A stretch of DNA of 64,000 bases from JAXLQL01 sp046331625 (GTDB lineage: Bacteria > Acidobacteriota > Terriglobia > Bryobacterales > Bryobacteraceae). The stretch spans positions 1-64,000 of the forward strand of contig JAXLQL010000021.1 in assembly GCA_046331625.1 (NCBI GenBank). The letters run 5' to 3'. Below are positions 26,534-36,104 of this stretch, piece by piece. The first letter of the stretch is position 1. The number at the start of each line of letters is the position of its first letter. The notes under the pieces are model-generated. The model saw nothing but the letters and a program-made list of their open reading frames with translations, was not told the origin of the DNA and ran no database searches. Made by a program: the position numbers and the translations under genes.

Positions 26534-27322
26534 ATGCCAGTTTGTTTCGTGATGCAACCATTTGATTCCGGGAAGTTCGACAAGAGGTACGACGACGTCT
26601 ACAGGCCCGCCATCGAGTCGGCTGGCCTTGAGGCGTATCGCGTGGACCGCGACCCGGCGGTTGACGTCCCTATTGATGCGATTGAGGAGGGCATACGGAA
26701 CGCGACCGTATGCCTAGCCGACATATCCACCGACAACGCGAACGTCTGGTTCGAACTCGGCTTCGCATTCGCAGCCGGAAAACAGGTCGTCATGGTGTGC
26801 TCGAAGGAACGGCCTGACAAGAAGTATCCGTTTGACATCCAGCACAGGAGCATCATTCCGTATGCTGCGGACTCACCGAGCGATTTCGATGCGTTGAAGG
26901 TCTCGATTAGAGACCGTATCAAAGCAATGCTGAACAAGGGGGCCACTCTACGACAGATTGAGCAGCAAGAACAGGTATCCCCTGTTGAAGGGCTGACGCA
27001 GCCTGAGCTCTACGTTCTAGCGGAGATCGCAGGCGGCGTCTTCATGCCCCACACCGGAGTCGCCGCCTTCACCGTCAAGAGTCAACTCCAAACCGTCTTG
27101 ACAAGCTTTGGATTTTCTCTGGGCCTTCGGCGGCTCGTATCCCGTGACTTCGTGAGAGTCGCTCCGGAAACAGATCGCGATGGAGATGAATACGAGTCTT
27201 TGTTTCTGACTGACAAGGCTTGGGGATGGATCGAAGCCCACGAAGGCCTGTTTGTGATTCGGCGCCCTTCCGCCAAGAGTACCAGCAGGATCGTTTCTGA
27301 CGATGACGACATTCCATACTGA
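26534..27322 (+). CDS. TIR-like/nucleoside deoxyribosyltransferase-like domain protein
   Basis: Residues 1-135 of this 262-residue protein resemble the TIR-like/nucleoside 2-deoxyribosyltransferase-like fold of bacterial signalling and defence effectors. Visible are CFVMQPFDSGKFDKRYDDVYRPAI, GLEAYRVDRDP, IEEGIRNATVCLADISTDNANVWFELGFAFA and KQVVMVCSK. The D-x-S-T-x-N-x-N-V-W-x-E-L-G motif is the putative active-site region. Residues 150-235 may form a winged helix (LTQPELYVLAEIAG). It lies 26 bp after hicA. A role in NAD turnover or phage defence is possible but not shown. Confidence 0.6.
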   Translation: MPVCFVMQPFDSGKFDKRYDDVYRPAIESAGLEAYRVDRDPAVDVPIDAIEEGIRNATVCLADISTDNANVWFELGFAFAAGKQVVMVCSKERPDKKYPFDIQHRSIIPYAADSPSDFDALKVSIRDRIKAMLNKGATLRQIEQQEQVSPVEGLTQPELYVLAEIAGGVFMPHTGVAAFTVKSQLQTVLTSFGFSLGLRRLVSRDFVRVAPETDRDGDEYESLFLTDKAWGWIEAHEGLFVIRRPSAKSTSRIVSDDDDIPY

Positions 27323-27452
27323 AGCCACGAAGGGCAGCCTGCATCTTGCGTCGGAGTCCTCGCCATCCGAGACCGGCTCTCATACGGCTGGCTCGGAAAT
27401 CGGACTTTAATCGGTCGCTTGGGAAGGGCAGACACTAGGCCGATTCCCCCCC

Positions 27453-28394
27453 ATGAAAATCCTAATCACCGAGTCCGACGGCTTCTCCCCCCGAGCCCTC
27501 GCCCGCCTCAGCGACCTCGGCGAAGTCCGCCCCCGCGACCTCGATCGCGCCGGTCTCCTCGACGAAATCCGCCACGCCGACATCCTCTGGATCCGCCTCC
27601 GCCACTACATCGGCCGCGAGATCATGGATGCCGCCCCATCCCTCCGCATCATCGCTACCCCCACCACCGGACTCACCCACATCGACCTCGCCGAAGCCGA
27701 GCGCCGCTCGATCGGCATCGTCTCCCTTCGCGGCCAAACCAAGTTCCTCGAGGAAATCCGCGCCACCGCCGAGCATACCGTGGGCCTCATGCTCGCACTG
27801 ATGCGCCACATCCCCCAGGCCCACGCGCACTCGGTCGCCGGCGGTTGGAATCGCGACCTCTTCCAAGGCCACGAGCTCCATCGCAAAACCGTAGGCATCG
27901 TCGGCTACGGCCGCCTGGGCCGGATCGTCGCCCGGTACCTGAACGCTTTCGACTGCAAAATACTGGCCTCTGATCGCCCGGACCAGAACCCCAGTACCGA
28001 CCCCTGGGTTCGCTTAGTACCGTTATCCGAACTGTTATCCCATTCCGACATCGTCAGCCTGCACGTAAACTTGGACTCAGGAACGAAAGGGCTGATCGAC
28101 AGAAGCTGCTTCGAGCAGATGAAGCCCGGCGCGTGGTTCATCAACACCGCCCGCGGCGAACTCATTGACGAAGCGGCCCTGCTCGACTCGCTCGAATCGG
28201 GCCGCCTTGCCGGAGCCGCGCTCGACGTACTCTGCGACGAACATGTCCGCATCGCCGAGCATCCGCTGATCGCCTACGCGGCCCGGCATGACAACTTACT
28301 CGTGACGCCCCACATCGGAGGCTGCACCGGTGAGTCGATGGAAAAAACGGAGGAATTCCTGGCTGAGCAGCTAGCTCAGCTTGTTTCTCGATAA
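27453..28394 (+). CDS. D-isomer-specific 2-hydroxyacid dehydrogenase
   Basis: This 313-residue NAD(P)-dependent enzyme is of the phosphoglycerate dehydrogenase family. The nucleotide-binding motif is VGIVGYGRLGRIVARYL. Catalytic residues lie in INTARGELID (Arg), ALDVLCDEHV (Glu) and LLVTPHIGG (His). The N-terminal substrate domain has ITESDGFSPRALARL and ATPTTGLTHIDL. It starts the second half of the polysaccharide cluster and precedes asparagine synthase by 3 bp, so the two are surely co-transcribed. It might make a hydroxyacyl or keto-acid precursor of a sugar substituent. The substrate is unknown. Confidence 0.85.
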   Translation: MKILITESDGFSPRALARLSDLGEVRPRDLDRAGLLDEIRHADILWIRLRHYIGREIMDAAPSLRIIATPTTGLTHIDLAEAERRSIGIVSLRGQTKFLEEIRATAEHTVGLMLALMRHIPQAHAHSVAGGWNRDLFQGHELHRKTVGIVGYGRLGRIVARYLNAFDCKILASDRPDQNPSTDPWVRLVPLSELLSHSDIVSLHVNLDSGTKGLIDRSCFEQMKPGAWFINTARGELIDEAALLDSLESGRLAGAALDVLCDEHVRIAEHPLIAYAARHDNLLVTPHIGGCTGESMEKTEEFLAEQLAQLVSR

Positions 28395-28397
28395 CTT

Positions 28398-30188
28398 ATG
28401 TGCGGAATCGCAGCAGCGGTAGGATCGGGTTGGTCGCGGCAGACGCTCCAAACAGTGCTCGCCGCCCAGCATCATCGCGGACCCGACGCCAGCGGCGTCT
28501 GGGCCGACCCCACCGGTACCGTGGGTCTGGTCCACAATCGCCTCGCCATCCTCGATCTCTCCGAAGCCGGACGCCAGCCCATGACCGACGCCTCCGGCCA
28601 TCTCCACATGGTCTTCAACGGCGAGGTCTACAATTACCTCGAACTCCGCCGCGAACTCTCTGGCTACCAATTCCGCACTGGCACCGATTCCGAAGTCATC
28701 CTCGCCGCGTATGAGCGCTGGGGCGAAGCTTGCCTCGATCGCTTCATTGGCATGTTCGCCTTCGTCATCTGGGATGACCGCACCCGCACGCTCTTCGCCG
28801 CGCGCGATCGCTTCGGCGTCAAGCCGCTCCACTACACCGAACTCCCCGGCGGCGGCCTGCTCATCGCGAGCGAGATTCAAGCGATGCAAGCGGCCGGATT
28901 CGCCACCGAGCCCGACGCCGTCGCGTGGTCCACTTACCTGAACTCCGGCCTCCACGATCACAGCGCTCGCACCTTCTGGCACGGCGTGCTCTCGGTCGAG
29001 CCCGGACATAAGCTCGTCTGGCGCAACGGCCAGTGGCGCACTTCCTGCTGGTACGACCTCGCTGATCGCGTCGATCCCGAATTCGACCAGCGCCCGCTCG
29101 CCACCGTGGAAGAAGAGTACCGCGCGCTCATGATCGATAGCGTGCGCCTGCGCTTCCGCGCCGACGTGCCGGTCGGCATCACAATCAGCGGCGGACTCGA
29201 CTCGGCCACGCTCCTCGGGTTGGTCCACACGCTCGAAGCCGAACACGGCAAGGTCCGCACCTTCACCTACGTCACCGGCGACTCGCGATACGACGAGTAT
29301 CCGTGGGTCCAGATGATGCTCGCGCAGACCGGGCATCCCTCCACCGTCGGCTTGCTCCGAGCTGAAGATGTTCCCGCGCTCGCGGCCTCGGTGCAGCGCA
29401 CGGAAGATGGTCCCTTCGGCGGCATGCCCACGCTCGCCTACGCCCGATTGTTCGAAATGGCGCGCGCCATGGGAACTCTGGTCCTCCTCGAAGGCCAGGG
29501 CATGGATGAGCAGTGGGCCGGTTACGACTACTACGCCGCGCTCGTGAACCCCGAAACAAAATCGAGCGGTCCCGCACAAGGCCCGGTGCAAGCTTCGAAG
29601 CAGCGCCCCGTTCGACCCGAATGCCTCGGCCCCGATTTCCGCTCGCTCGCCGAGACGCTCGAACCGCGCCGCCCATTCCCAGACGCGCTCCGCAATCGCC
29701 AGTATCAGGACGCGCGCTATACCAAGATCCCGCGCGCGCTGCGCTTCAACGATCGCGTTTCGATGCGCAGCTCGTGCGAACTCCGCGAGCCGTTCCTCGA
29801 CCATCGCCTCTTCGAGCTCGCCTTCCGCCAGCCAGCCGATCGAAAGATCAACGAAGGCCAGCGCAAGTGGCTGCTCCGCCGCATCACGCGCGGCCTGCTT
29901 CCGGGCGATGTGGTGGAAGCTCCCAAGCGCCCCGTCCAAACCCCGCAACGCGAGTGGCTCGCCGGACCGCTCCGCGACTGGGGCACCGATTGCATCGAGG
30001 CCGCCCTTGGCGAATATGGCGGCTCCTGGCTCGACGCACCGCAAGTGCGCGCCGCCTGGGACGACTATCGCAACGGCCAATCGGACAACAGTTTCTACGT
30101 CTGGCAATGGATCAGCCTCGGCTTGATGCTCGAGGCCAAACGTCAATCAACACCACGCGAACTTCAAACCATGGAGACTCTAGCTTGA
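28398..30188 (+). CDS. asnB: Asparagine synthase, glutamine-hydrolysing family
   Basis: This 596-residue protein has the class II glutaminase domain with catalytic Cys2 (MCGIAAAVG), HHRGPDASG, NRLAILDLSEAGRQPM and NGEVYNY. The synthetase domain has the PP-loop SGGLDSATLL near residue 264. In surface-polysaccharide loci this family often amidates uronic or other acidic sugars rather than aspartate. That reading is suggested by position and not provable here. The ABC ATPase start overlaps its stop (TTGA). Confidence 0.88.
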   Translation: MCGIAAAVGSGWSRQTLQTVLAAQHHRGPDASGVWADPTGTVGLVHNRLAILDLSEAGRQPMTDASGHLHMVFNGEVYNYLELRRELSGYQFRTGTDSEVILAAYERWGEACLDRFIGMFAFVIWDDRTRTLFAARDRFGVKPLHYTELPGGGLLIASEIQAMQAAGFATEPDAVAWSTYLNSGLHDHSARTFWHGVLSVEPGHKLVWRNGQWRTSCWYDLADRVDPEFDQRPLATVEEEYRALMIDSVRLRFRADVPVGITISGGLDSATLLGLVHTLEAEHGKVRTFTYVTGDSRYDEYPWVQMMLAQTGHPSTVGLLRAEDVPALAASVQRTEDGPFGGMPTLAYARLFEMARAMGTLVLLEGQGMDEQWAGYDYYAALVNPETKSSGPAQGPVQASKQRPVRPECLGPDFRSLAETLEPRRPFPDALRNRQYQDARYTKIPRALRFNDRVSMRSSCELREPFLDHRLFELAFRQPADRKINEGQRKWLLRRITRGLLPGDVVEAPKRPVQTPQREWLAGPLRDWGTDCIEAALGEYGGSWLDAPQVRAAWDDYRNGQSDNSFYVWQWISLGLMLEAKRQSTPRELQTMETLA

Positions 30189-31420
30189 GCGCAGCTTCGA
30201 TTTCCGTCCACGACATCAGCAAGGTTTACACGATCGGCGGCCCAGGGACCGGCTATCGCACCTTCCGCGAAACCGTCATGGAGTCCGTGCGCGGCGTGGC
30301 TTCGCTGCCCTCGCGCATCCTGGGCAGGTCCAGCGCGAAGACGAACACCACCAGCGAATACTTCGCGCTCAAGAACGTCTCGTTCGAAGTCGAGCCCGGA
30401 GAAGTGGTCGGCATCATCGGCCGCAACGGCGCGGGCAAGAGCACGCTGCTCAAGGTGCTCTCGCGCATCACGGAGCCCACCACCGGCTACGCCGATATCC
30501 ATGGCCGCGTGGGATCGCTCCTCGAGGTGGGCACCGGCTTCCATCCCGAGCTCACCGGCCGCGAGAACATCTTCCTCAACGGCGCCGTGCTCGGCATGAG
30601 CCGCAACGACATCGAGCGCCAGTTCGATGAGATCGTCGCGTTCTCAGAGGTCGAGAAGTTCATCGATACGCCCGTCAAGTTCTACTCGAGCGGCATGTAT
30701 CTCCGGCTCGCCTTCGCCGTGGCCGCGCACCTCGAACCCGAGATCCTGCTCGTCGACGAAGTGCTCGCCGTGGGCGACCTGCAGTTCCAGAAGAAGTGCC
30801 TCGGCAAGATGGGCGACGTGGCCAAGCAGGGCCGCACCATTCTCTTCGTCAGCCATAACATGGGCGCCGTGCGCGCGCTGTGCACCAAGGGCGTGGTGCT
30901 CGACAAGGGCACGGTCGTCGAACAAGGCCACATCGGCAAGGCCATCGAGACTTACTACAAGTTAGCCGCCACCGCTCAGGAGTCGGGGGAGAAGGCCGAT
31001 CGCACCGGCTTCGGGCACGTGAAACTGGTGAGCCATCCCGGATCGAGCATCGAGCAAGGCGATGGCTTTGAGCTCGCCACCACGCTCAACCTCAAGCAGG
31101 AAGTAGCCGGCTTCACTATGCTCTGCCTGCTCGAGGACATGAATCAGCGGCCCATTCTCCACCTGCGCAAAGAGAGCACCGAGATCCGCAACGGCGCCTG
31201 GTTCGGCTCCCACGAACTGCACTTGAAGCTGCCCCCGTTGTGGCTCGAACCCGGATTGTATACACTGCACTTCAAGGTCCTGCTGTGGGGCCAACTCGCC
31301 CAGGCGCGTTACCTCAGTGAGTACTTCCACCTGGATGTCGGTGGAAACTCGAGCGGATGGGGCGCCGCGCTCACGCCTCGCGCCGATTGGCGATTCAATA
31401 TGAAGGAAGACGCCAAGTGA
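30185..31420 (+). CDS. Polysaccharide ABC exporter ATPase (Wzt-like, with C-terminal carbohydrate-binding domain)
   Basis: The product is 411 residues from TTG at 30185, which overlaps the asnB stop by four bases. The nucleotide-binding domain has Walker A GRNGAGKST, signature YSSGMYLRLAFAVA, Walker B ILLVDEVLAVGD and an H-loop SHN. The segment FHPELTGRENIFLNGAVLG is typical of polysaccharide exporters. Residues about 270-411 form a Wzt C-terminal beta-sandwich (VKLVSHPGSSIEQGDGFELATTLNL to FHLDVGG). In O-antigen systems this domain recognises the polymer end. The matching permease is likely the gene at 14884-15810. Confidence 0.92.
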   Translation: MSAASISVHDISKVYTIGGPGTGYRTFRETVMESVRGVASLPSRILGRSSAKTNTTSEYFALKNVSFEVEPGEVVGIIGRNGAGKSTLLKVLSRITEPTTGYADIHGRVGSLLEVGTGFHPELTGRENIFLNGAVLGMSRNDIERQFDEIVAFSEVEKFIDTPVKFYSSGMYLRLAFAVAAHLEPEILLVDEVLAVGDLQFQKKCLGKMGDVAKQGRTILFVSHNMGAVRALCTKGVVLDKGTVVEQGHIGKAIETYYKLAATAQESGEKADRTGFGHVKLVSHPGSSIEQGDGFELATTLNLKQEVAGFTMLCLLEDMNQRPILHLRKESTEIRNGAWFGSHELHLKLPPLWLEPGLYTLHFKVLLWGQLAQARYLSEYFHLDVGGNSSGWGAALTPRADWRFNMKEDAK

Positions 31421-31432
31421 GTGATTCAGCTT

Positions 31433-31455
31433 GTGGGGCAGGCTTCAGCCTGCGG
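31433..31455 (+). repeat. Dispersed repeat, half copy 11 (first hairpin only)
   Basis: GTGGGGCAGGCTTCAGCCTG is present, then the sequence departs before the second palindrome. Confidence 0.8.
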
Positions 31456-31498
31456 CCCGTGAAAACATGCTGGCTGGGATATCGGCACTTGCCTTTCC

Positions 31499-31540
31499 GT
31501 GTAGGGCGGGCTTTAGCCAGCGCGGGACTTCTAGTCCCGC
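31499..31540 (+). repeat. Dispersed repeat, variant B, copy 12
   Basis: The variant B head is followed by GCGGGACTTCTAGTCCCGC. The extra base enlarges the loop and keeps the stem. Confidence 0.9.
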
Positions 31541-31648
31541 TTCCGGAGTGGCACGTAGAACGCTTGGTCTCTCGGGATTGCAGCTCAGCCGCGATGTACC
31601 ACTATCCTTCAGGTTCTTCGCCAGCCGCGAAGATTTTGGTCCCGGTGT

Positions 31649-31688
31649 GTGGGGCAGGCTTTCAGCCTGCGCGGGACTTCAGTCCCGC
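31649..31688 (+). repeat. Dispersed two-hairpin repeat, copy 13
   Basis: A forward copy with one extra T in the first loop (GCAGGCTTTCAGCCTGC). The second hairpin is canonical. Confidence 0.92.
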
Positions 31689-31780
31689 CGCCCGGGCGCT
31701 AGCGCGAGTCTCGGATACTTGCATCGGCACCCCGCCGAAAGCTCATCATCGCCGCTCCGCGTGCGGCGTCACCCTCCGCC

Positions 31781-32857
31781 ATGCCTGAGCCCGGATCCGT
31801 CCTCCTCATCGGCAACTTCCTCTCGCGCTCCGGCGCCGCCCGCCAGGTGTGCGAGGAACTCGCCCTTCGTCTCGAGGACTCCGGTTGGCGAGTCCACACC
31901 AGCTCACCCGTCCGCAACAAGCTCCTCCGCATGGCCGACATGATGCGGACCGCCTGGACCCGCCGCAACGAGTACGACATCGCTCAGATCGACGTCTTCT
32001 CCGGCTCCGCCTTCCGCTGGGCCGAGGCCGCCGCCTGGACCCTCCGCCGCGCCCATCGCCCTTACATCCTCACCCTCCACGGCGGGAACCTCCCCGAGTT
32101 CGCCAAAACGAACCCGGACCGTGTCCGCCGCCTGCTCGCCTCCGCCGCGGCCGTCACCGCGCCCTCGGGCTACCTCGTCGAAGCCATGCGACCTTTCCGC
32201 GAGGTGATCGCCCTGCCCAATGGCATTGACTTCGAAGCCTACCCTTACCGGCACCGCGCGTCAGTCACCCCCAAGCTCGTTTGGGTTCGTTCTTTCCACA
32301 AGCTCTACAATCCGTCGATGGCCGTGGGCGTGGTCGCCCGTCTCGCCGCCGAGTTCCCGTCCATCCGGCTGACCATGGTCGGTCCGGACAAGGGCGACGG
32401 GTCGTTCCAGGCCGTACAAAACGAAGCCAGGCAGGCCGGCGTCGCCGATCGCATCGAGTTCATCCCCGGCGTGCCCAAGTCCGAAGTGCCGGCCACCATC
32501 AGCCGGGGCGACATCTTCCTCAACACGACAGATTTCGACAACACTCCCGTGACCGTGCTCGAAGCCATGGCCTGCGGAGCCTGCGTGGTCACCACCGATG
32601 CGGGTGGCATCCCGTACCTCGTACAGAACGAAGCCAACGGACTCGTGGTCCCCAAGGGTGACGCCGCCGCGATGGCTGCGGCTGTGCGCCGCCTGCTCAT
32701 CGATCCCGAACTCGCCGCACACCTATCCGCCGGTGCCCGAGCCAAAGCCGCGCAAGCCGACTGGACCACCGTGCTCGCCGCCTGGCAGCGGTTGCTGCGG
32801 GCTCATGTCGATCCCCAAATTCGCCCGGCTGGCGAAGCCCTGAGGTCGCACTCATGA
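31781..32857 (+). CDS. Glycosyltransferase, family 4 type (GT-B)
   Basis: This 358-residue protein has a GT-B fold. The N-terminal domain holds VLLIGNFLSRSGAARQVCEELAL, and the C-terminal domain holds TMVGPDKGDGS, IEFIPGVPKSEVP and the donor-binding E-x7-E-like segment VTVLEAMACGACVVTTDAGGIPYL. It would transfer a sugar from a nucleotide donor to a lipid-linked acceptor at the cytoplasmic face. The next gene overlaps by ATGA. Confidence 0.87.
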   Translation: MPEPGSVLLIGNFLSRSGAARQVCEELALRLEDSGWRVHTSSPVRNKLLRMADMMRTAWTRRNEYDIAQIDVFSGSAFRWAEAAAWTLRRAHRPYILTLHGGNLPEFAKTNPDRVRRLLASAAAVTAPSGYLVEAMRPFREVIALPNGIDFEAYPYRHRASVTPKLVWVRSFHKLYNPSMAVGVVARLAAEFPSIRLTMVGPDKGDGSFQAVQNEARQAGVADRIEFIPGVPKSEVPATISRGDIFLNTTDFDNTPVTVLEAMACGACVVTTDAGGIPYLVQNEANGLVVPKGDAAAMAAAVRRLLIDPELAAHLSAGARAKAAQADWTTVLAAWQRLLRAHVDPQIRPAGEALRSHS

Positions 32858-34179
32858 AGTCCGCTGCCGCTTCCCGAAGGAAGCGCTCTCACGCCCGTCC
32901 GGCCGCGCCCCCGCCCCCCCCGGATCGCTGGGCATGGATCGCCCGCCCGTGGGCACCGCTCGCCGTGTTCGGCGCGGCCTTCACGGTGGTGATGCTGTTC
33001 CTCGCGCTGCTCCCCGCCAAGTACGCTGCCAGCGAGGCCACTGACTTCGAGTACTTCTACGATCCCGTCGCCCGCCGCCTGCTCAATGGCGAAGGCTTCG
33101 TCACGCCCAGCGGAGTCGCAGCCCGCTATCCACCCGGATACCCAATCATCCTCGCCGGACTCTACACTGCAGCCGACTGGTTCGACCTCGCCTATCCCGC
33201 AGCGCTCCGATTCTTCTCGGCCTTCTGCAGCGCCGCAGCTGCGGCAATGCTGTTCGCGTTCGGACGTTGGGCATTCAACCCACTCGCCGGCCTGCTCTCG
33301 GCCGCCCTCTGGATCACCTATCCCGCTGCGTTGTGGGTGAGCAAGCAGCCCGGTAGCGAGGGTCCATTCGCCGTCTTACTCGTGGCGCTTGCCTGGCTCG
33401 GTTGGTACCTGCTGCGCGAGGGAACCTTGCGTTGGGCGCCCGCGCTCGCGTTGGGCGTGGGGCTGGGTGCATTGATGCTGGTCCGGCCGATCGCCATCGG
33501 ACTGCCGGTTCTCGCCGCCCTCGGAATCTTCCTCCTGGCGCGCGATCGCGACCCGCAGCGCCGCCTCATCGCCTGCTCGACGCTGCTGGTGGGGACGTTC
33601 GTTGCCATTCTGCCTTGGGAAGCTCTGGTCAGAAGCCAGTCGGGCGCATGGGTTCCGCTCAGCACCGGCGGTGCCGCCACCATGCGCGACGGGCTCACCT
33701 TTGGAGTCCGCGACAAGGGCTACCGGCAAGGAGCTTTCGTCCCCGAGGGTGCTCGCGAAGTGATGGCCGATCTGTCGAAACGCTACGCTGAGCTCACCTC
33801 ACCCGGGAAGATTGCGGGCGTGCTAGCGGAGGAGTTCCGCAAGCATCCGGTGGGCGTCACCGAGTTGATGATGATCAAGGCTGCCCGAAGCTGGTACGGC
33901 ACGGACAGCCAGCGCATGGAATGGCCGCTGCTGGCGATCCATGCGGCTTACTTGGCGGCGCTCGGATTCGCCTTGCTGCGCGCCTTCCGGTTGGGCGGCT
34001 CGCTCCGCACCTTAGCCTGGTGCATCGGCGGCGTGGTGGTCTATTTCTGGGCGATGACCGCTATCTCGCTGCCCTTGGTCCGGTACATGACGCCCATGAT
34101 GACTATGAGTTTTTTTGCCATGGGAGCCGTTTTCGCGGCTGGCAAGCCTTGCCCCGATGCCAAGGTAGGGGTACTGTAG
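32854..34179 (+). CDS. Polytopic membrane glycosyltransferase (GT-C, ArnT/GT39-like)
   Basis: This 441-residue protein has about ten membrane helices and a short basic N terminus. The first periplasmic loop contains TDFEYFYDPVARRLLNGEGF and GVAARYPPGYPIILAGLY, a pattern typical of GT-C enzymes that use polyprenyl-phosphate sugars. The early acidic residues in that loop are the probable catalytic site. It may add a sugar or modify the polymer at the outer face of the inner membrane. Substrate unknown. Confidence 0.75.
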   Translation: MKSAAASRRKRSHARPAAPPPPPDRWAWIARPWAPLAVFGAAFTVVMLFLALLPAKYAASEATDFEYFYDPVARRLLNGEGFVTPSGVAARYPPGYPIILAGLYTAADWFDLAYPAALRFFSAFCSAAAAAMLFAFGRWAFNPLAGLLSAALWITYPAALWVSKQPGSEGPFAVLLVALAWLGWYLLREGTLRWAPALALGVGLGALMLVRPIAIGLPVLAALGIFLLARDRDPQRRLIACSTLLVGTFVAILPWEALVRSQSGAWVPLSTGGAATMRDGLTFGVRDKGYRQGAFVPEGAREVMADLSKRYAELTSPGKIAGVLAEEFRKHPVGVTELMMIKAARSWYGTDSQRMEWPLLAIHAAYLAALGFALLRAFRLGGSLRTLAWCIGGVVVYFWAMTAISLPLVRYMTPMMTMSFFAMGAVFAAGKPCPDAKVGVL

Positions 34180-34226
34180 AAGTAGAGTCCGGGGAAAACC
34201 TAGGAGAGAAGGACCACCGAACAGAC

Positions 34227-35237
34227 ATGCGCGTTCTCGTCACTGGAGGAGCCGGGTACATCGGCAGCCACACCGCCAAGATGCTGGCCGCCGAAGGCTT
34301 CGAACCCGTCGTATTCGACAATTTTTCCGAAGGCCACCGTTGGGCCGTCAAATGGGGACCGCTCGTCGAGGCTGATCTCGCCGACAAGTCCGCCATCGTC
34401 TCCGCCATCGACCAGCACAAGATCGAAGCCGTTGTGCACTTCGCCGCGTTCACCTACGTCGGCGAGTCGATGAAAGATCCCGCCAAGTACTTCCGCAACA
34501 ACTCGATGAATAGCTTCCAGTTGCTCGAGGCGATGCGCGAGACGGGCGTCAAAGATATCGTTTTCTCATCCACCTGCGCCACCTATGGTCTGCCCGATTC
34601 GGTTCCGCTCCGCGAGGACCATCCGCAGCGCCCGGTGAACCCCTACGGCGAGTCGAAGCTGATGGTGGAGAAAGCGCTCCGCTGGCACGGCGAGGCCCAC
34701 GGCCTGCGCTCGGTGGCGCTGCGCTACTTCAATGCTTCCGGCGCCGATCCCGATTGCGAGACCGGCGAGAATCACCGTATCGAAACACATCTTATTCCGT
34801 TGATCATCGAGGCTGGGCTGGGGGCCCGGCCACACATCGAGGTGTTCGGAACAGACTACCCGACACCCGATGGCACCGCGATCCGCGACTACATACACGT
34901 AAACGATCTAGCGGACGCGCATATTCGTGCTTTGCGTTATTTGCAACAGGGAGGAAGCAGCACGGCGGTCAATCTCGGAGTGGGCCGGGGATACTCGGTC
35001 CGCGAGGTGATTGCCGTAGCTGAGCAAGTGGGAGGAGTTCGCGTCCCGGTTCGCTTCGGACCTCGCCGTCCGGGTGATCCGCCTGTCCTGGTGGCCGATC
35101 CGGCGAAAGCGCTGGAGACCCTGGGATGGAAGCCGAAATACGACACCTTGAAGTCGATCATCGAGACTGCTTGGCGGTGGCACGCAAATTCTCCTCTGGC
35201 GGCCTGCGCGGCGAAACGCGCGGTGCTCGCCGGTTAA
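34227..35237 (+). CDS. galE: UDP-glucose 4-epimerase
   Basis: This 336-residue extended SDR has NAD-binding GGAGYIGSHTAKML, VVHFAAFTYVGESM, the Ser/Thr of FSSTCATYG, the catalytic Y-x-x-x-K in NPYGESKLM, and the GalE-specific LRYFNASGADPD and IRDYIHVNDLADAH. It would supply UDP-galactose or UDP-GalNAc for the polymer. The ATG at 34227 is 47 bp after the membrane glycosyltransferase, with GGAGAGAAGG upstream. Confidence 0.93.
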   Translation: MRVLVTGGAGYIGSHTAKMLAAEGFEPVVFDNFSEGHRWAVKWGPLVEADLADKSAIVSAIDQHKIEAVVHFAAFTYVGESMKDPAKYFRNNSMNSFQLLEAMRETGVKDIVFSSTCATYGLPDSVPLREDHPQRPVNPYGESKLMVEKALRWHGEAHGLRSVALRYFNASGADPDCETGENHRIETHLIPLIIEAGLGARPHIEVFGTDYPTPDGTAIRDYIHVNDLADAHIRALRYLQQGGSSTAVNLGVGRGYSVREVIAVAEQVGGVRVPVRFGPRRPGDPPVLVADPAKALETLGWKPKYDTLKSIIETAWRWHANSPLAACAAKRAVLAG

Positions 35238-35324
35238 TCGAATCCTCAGTCTGGCTCGGCGCCTGCCGGGCTTGGCGGAGGCGGAGCTACCGGCCCGATC
35301 AGAGGCCGGAGCGTCAGGTGATTT

Positions 35325-36104
35325 GTGAAGAACGGCTACCCGCCCAGGCCCGACTGGGCAGACAATTTCGATTGGCTCAAAGCGGTCGTGTTCGACCTCG
35401 ATGGCACGCTCTACTCGCCCTCCCAGGTGCGGAACCGAGTGGTGCGCCGCGCTGTCGCTGAGAACTGGCGGCATCCAGGCGAACTCGTCCGCATTGCCTC
35501 CGTGCTCCGCGTCTACCGCAAGGCGCAGAAGCAACTGCGGAACGGCGAGCCTTCGAGCGACCTCGAAGACGCTCTTGTCCAGTGGACCGCTTCCGAGACC
35601 GGATCGCCCGCGCCGATGGTCCGCGCCATCGTCCACCGGTGGATGGAGCAGGAGCCGCTCCCGGTCATGTTCGGCAGCCGGCGCCCGGGCATCGACGAGT
35701 TACTTGCCACCCTCAAGAATCGCGGCATCAAGCGAGCCGTGCTGTCGGATTATCCGGTGGTGGGCCGCCTGGAAGCGATGGGCCTCGCTGATTGGTTTGA
35801 CCTCGCCATCAGTTCGCGCGACCCCGAGGTGCAGCGCTTCAAGCCGCATCCGCTTGGCCTGCAAGTGGCGCTGAAGCGGCTCGGCATCGCGCCTGATGCG
35901 GCGCTCTATATCGGTGACCGGCCGATGGTCGATGCCATCACCGCGATGCGCGCCGGGGTCCGCTGCGTCATCGTCACTCCTCACACCGGACCGAAGACCG
36001 TTCGCGCCCCTTACTGGTCCACTGACTTCGCCACTCTCGGAGATGCTCTCACCGGGCATGCCGGAGAAGCACTGCGAAGCTTGCCGGCTGGAGCGGGCGC
36101 TTGA
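35325..36104 (+). CDS. HAD-family hydrolase
   Basis: This 259-residue phosphatase-like protein has the HAD motifs VVFDLDGTLYSP (nucleophile and acid Asp), VLSDYP (motif II), the Lys of FKPHP (motif III) and ALYIGDRPMVDAIT (motif IV). The start is GTG at 35325. Its C-terminal stretch, STDFATLGDALTGHAGEALR, is copied in degenerate form several times in the next 480 bp. It may dephosphorylate a sugar phosphate for the neighbouring transferases; the substrate is unknown. Confidence 0.82.
   Translation: MKNGYPPRPDWADNFDWLKAVVFDLDGTLYSPSQVRNRVVRRAVAENWRHPGELVRIASVLRVYRKAQKQLRNGEPSSDLEDALVQWTASETGSPAPMVRAIVHRWMEQEPLPVMFGSRRPGIDELLATLKNRGIKRAVLSDYPVVGRLEAMGLADWFDLAISSRDPEVQRFKPHPLGLQVALKRLGIAPDAALYIGDRPMVDAITAMRAGVRCVIVTPHTGPKTVRAPYWSTDFATLGDALTGHAGEALRSLPAGAGA

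Larger units (their letters stand above)
31421..31780. other. Intergenic region with three repeat copies
   Basis: This 360-bp gap holds repeat copies 11 (half), 12 and 13, with unique spacers. No other feature was recognised. A promoter for the following glycosyltransferase operon may lie here but no clear match was found. Confidence 0.6.
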
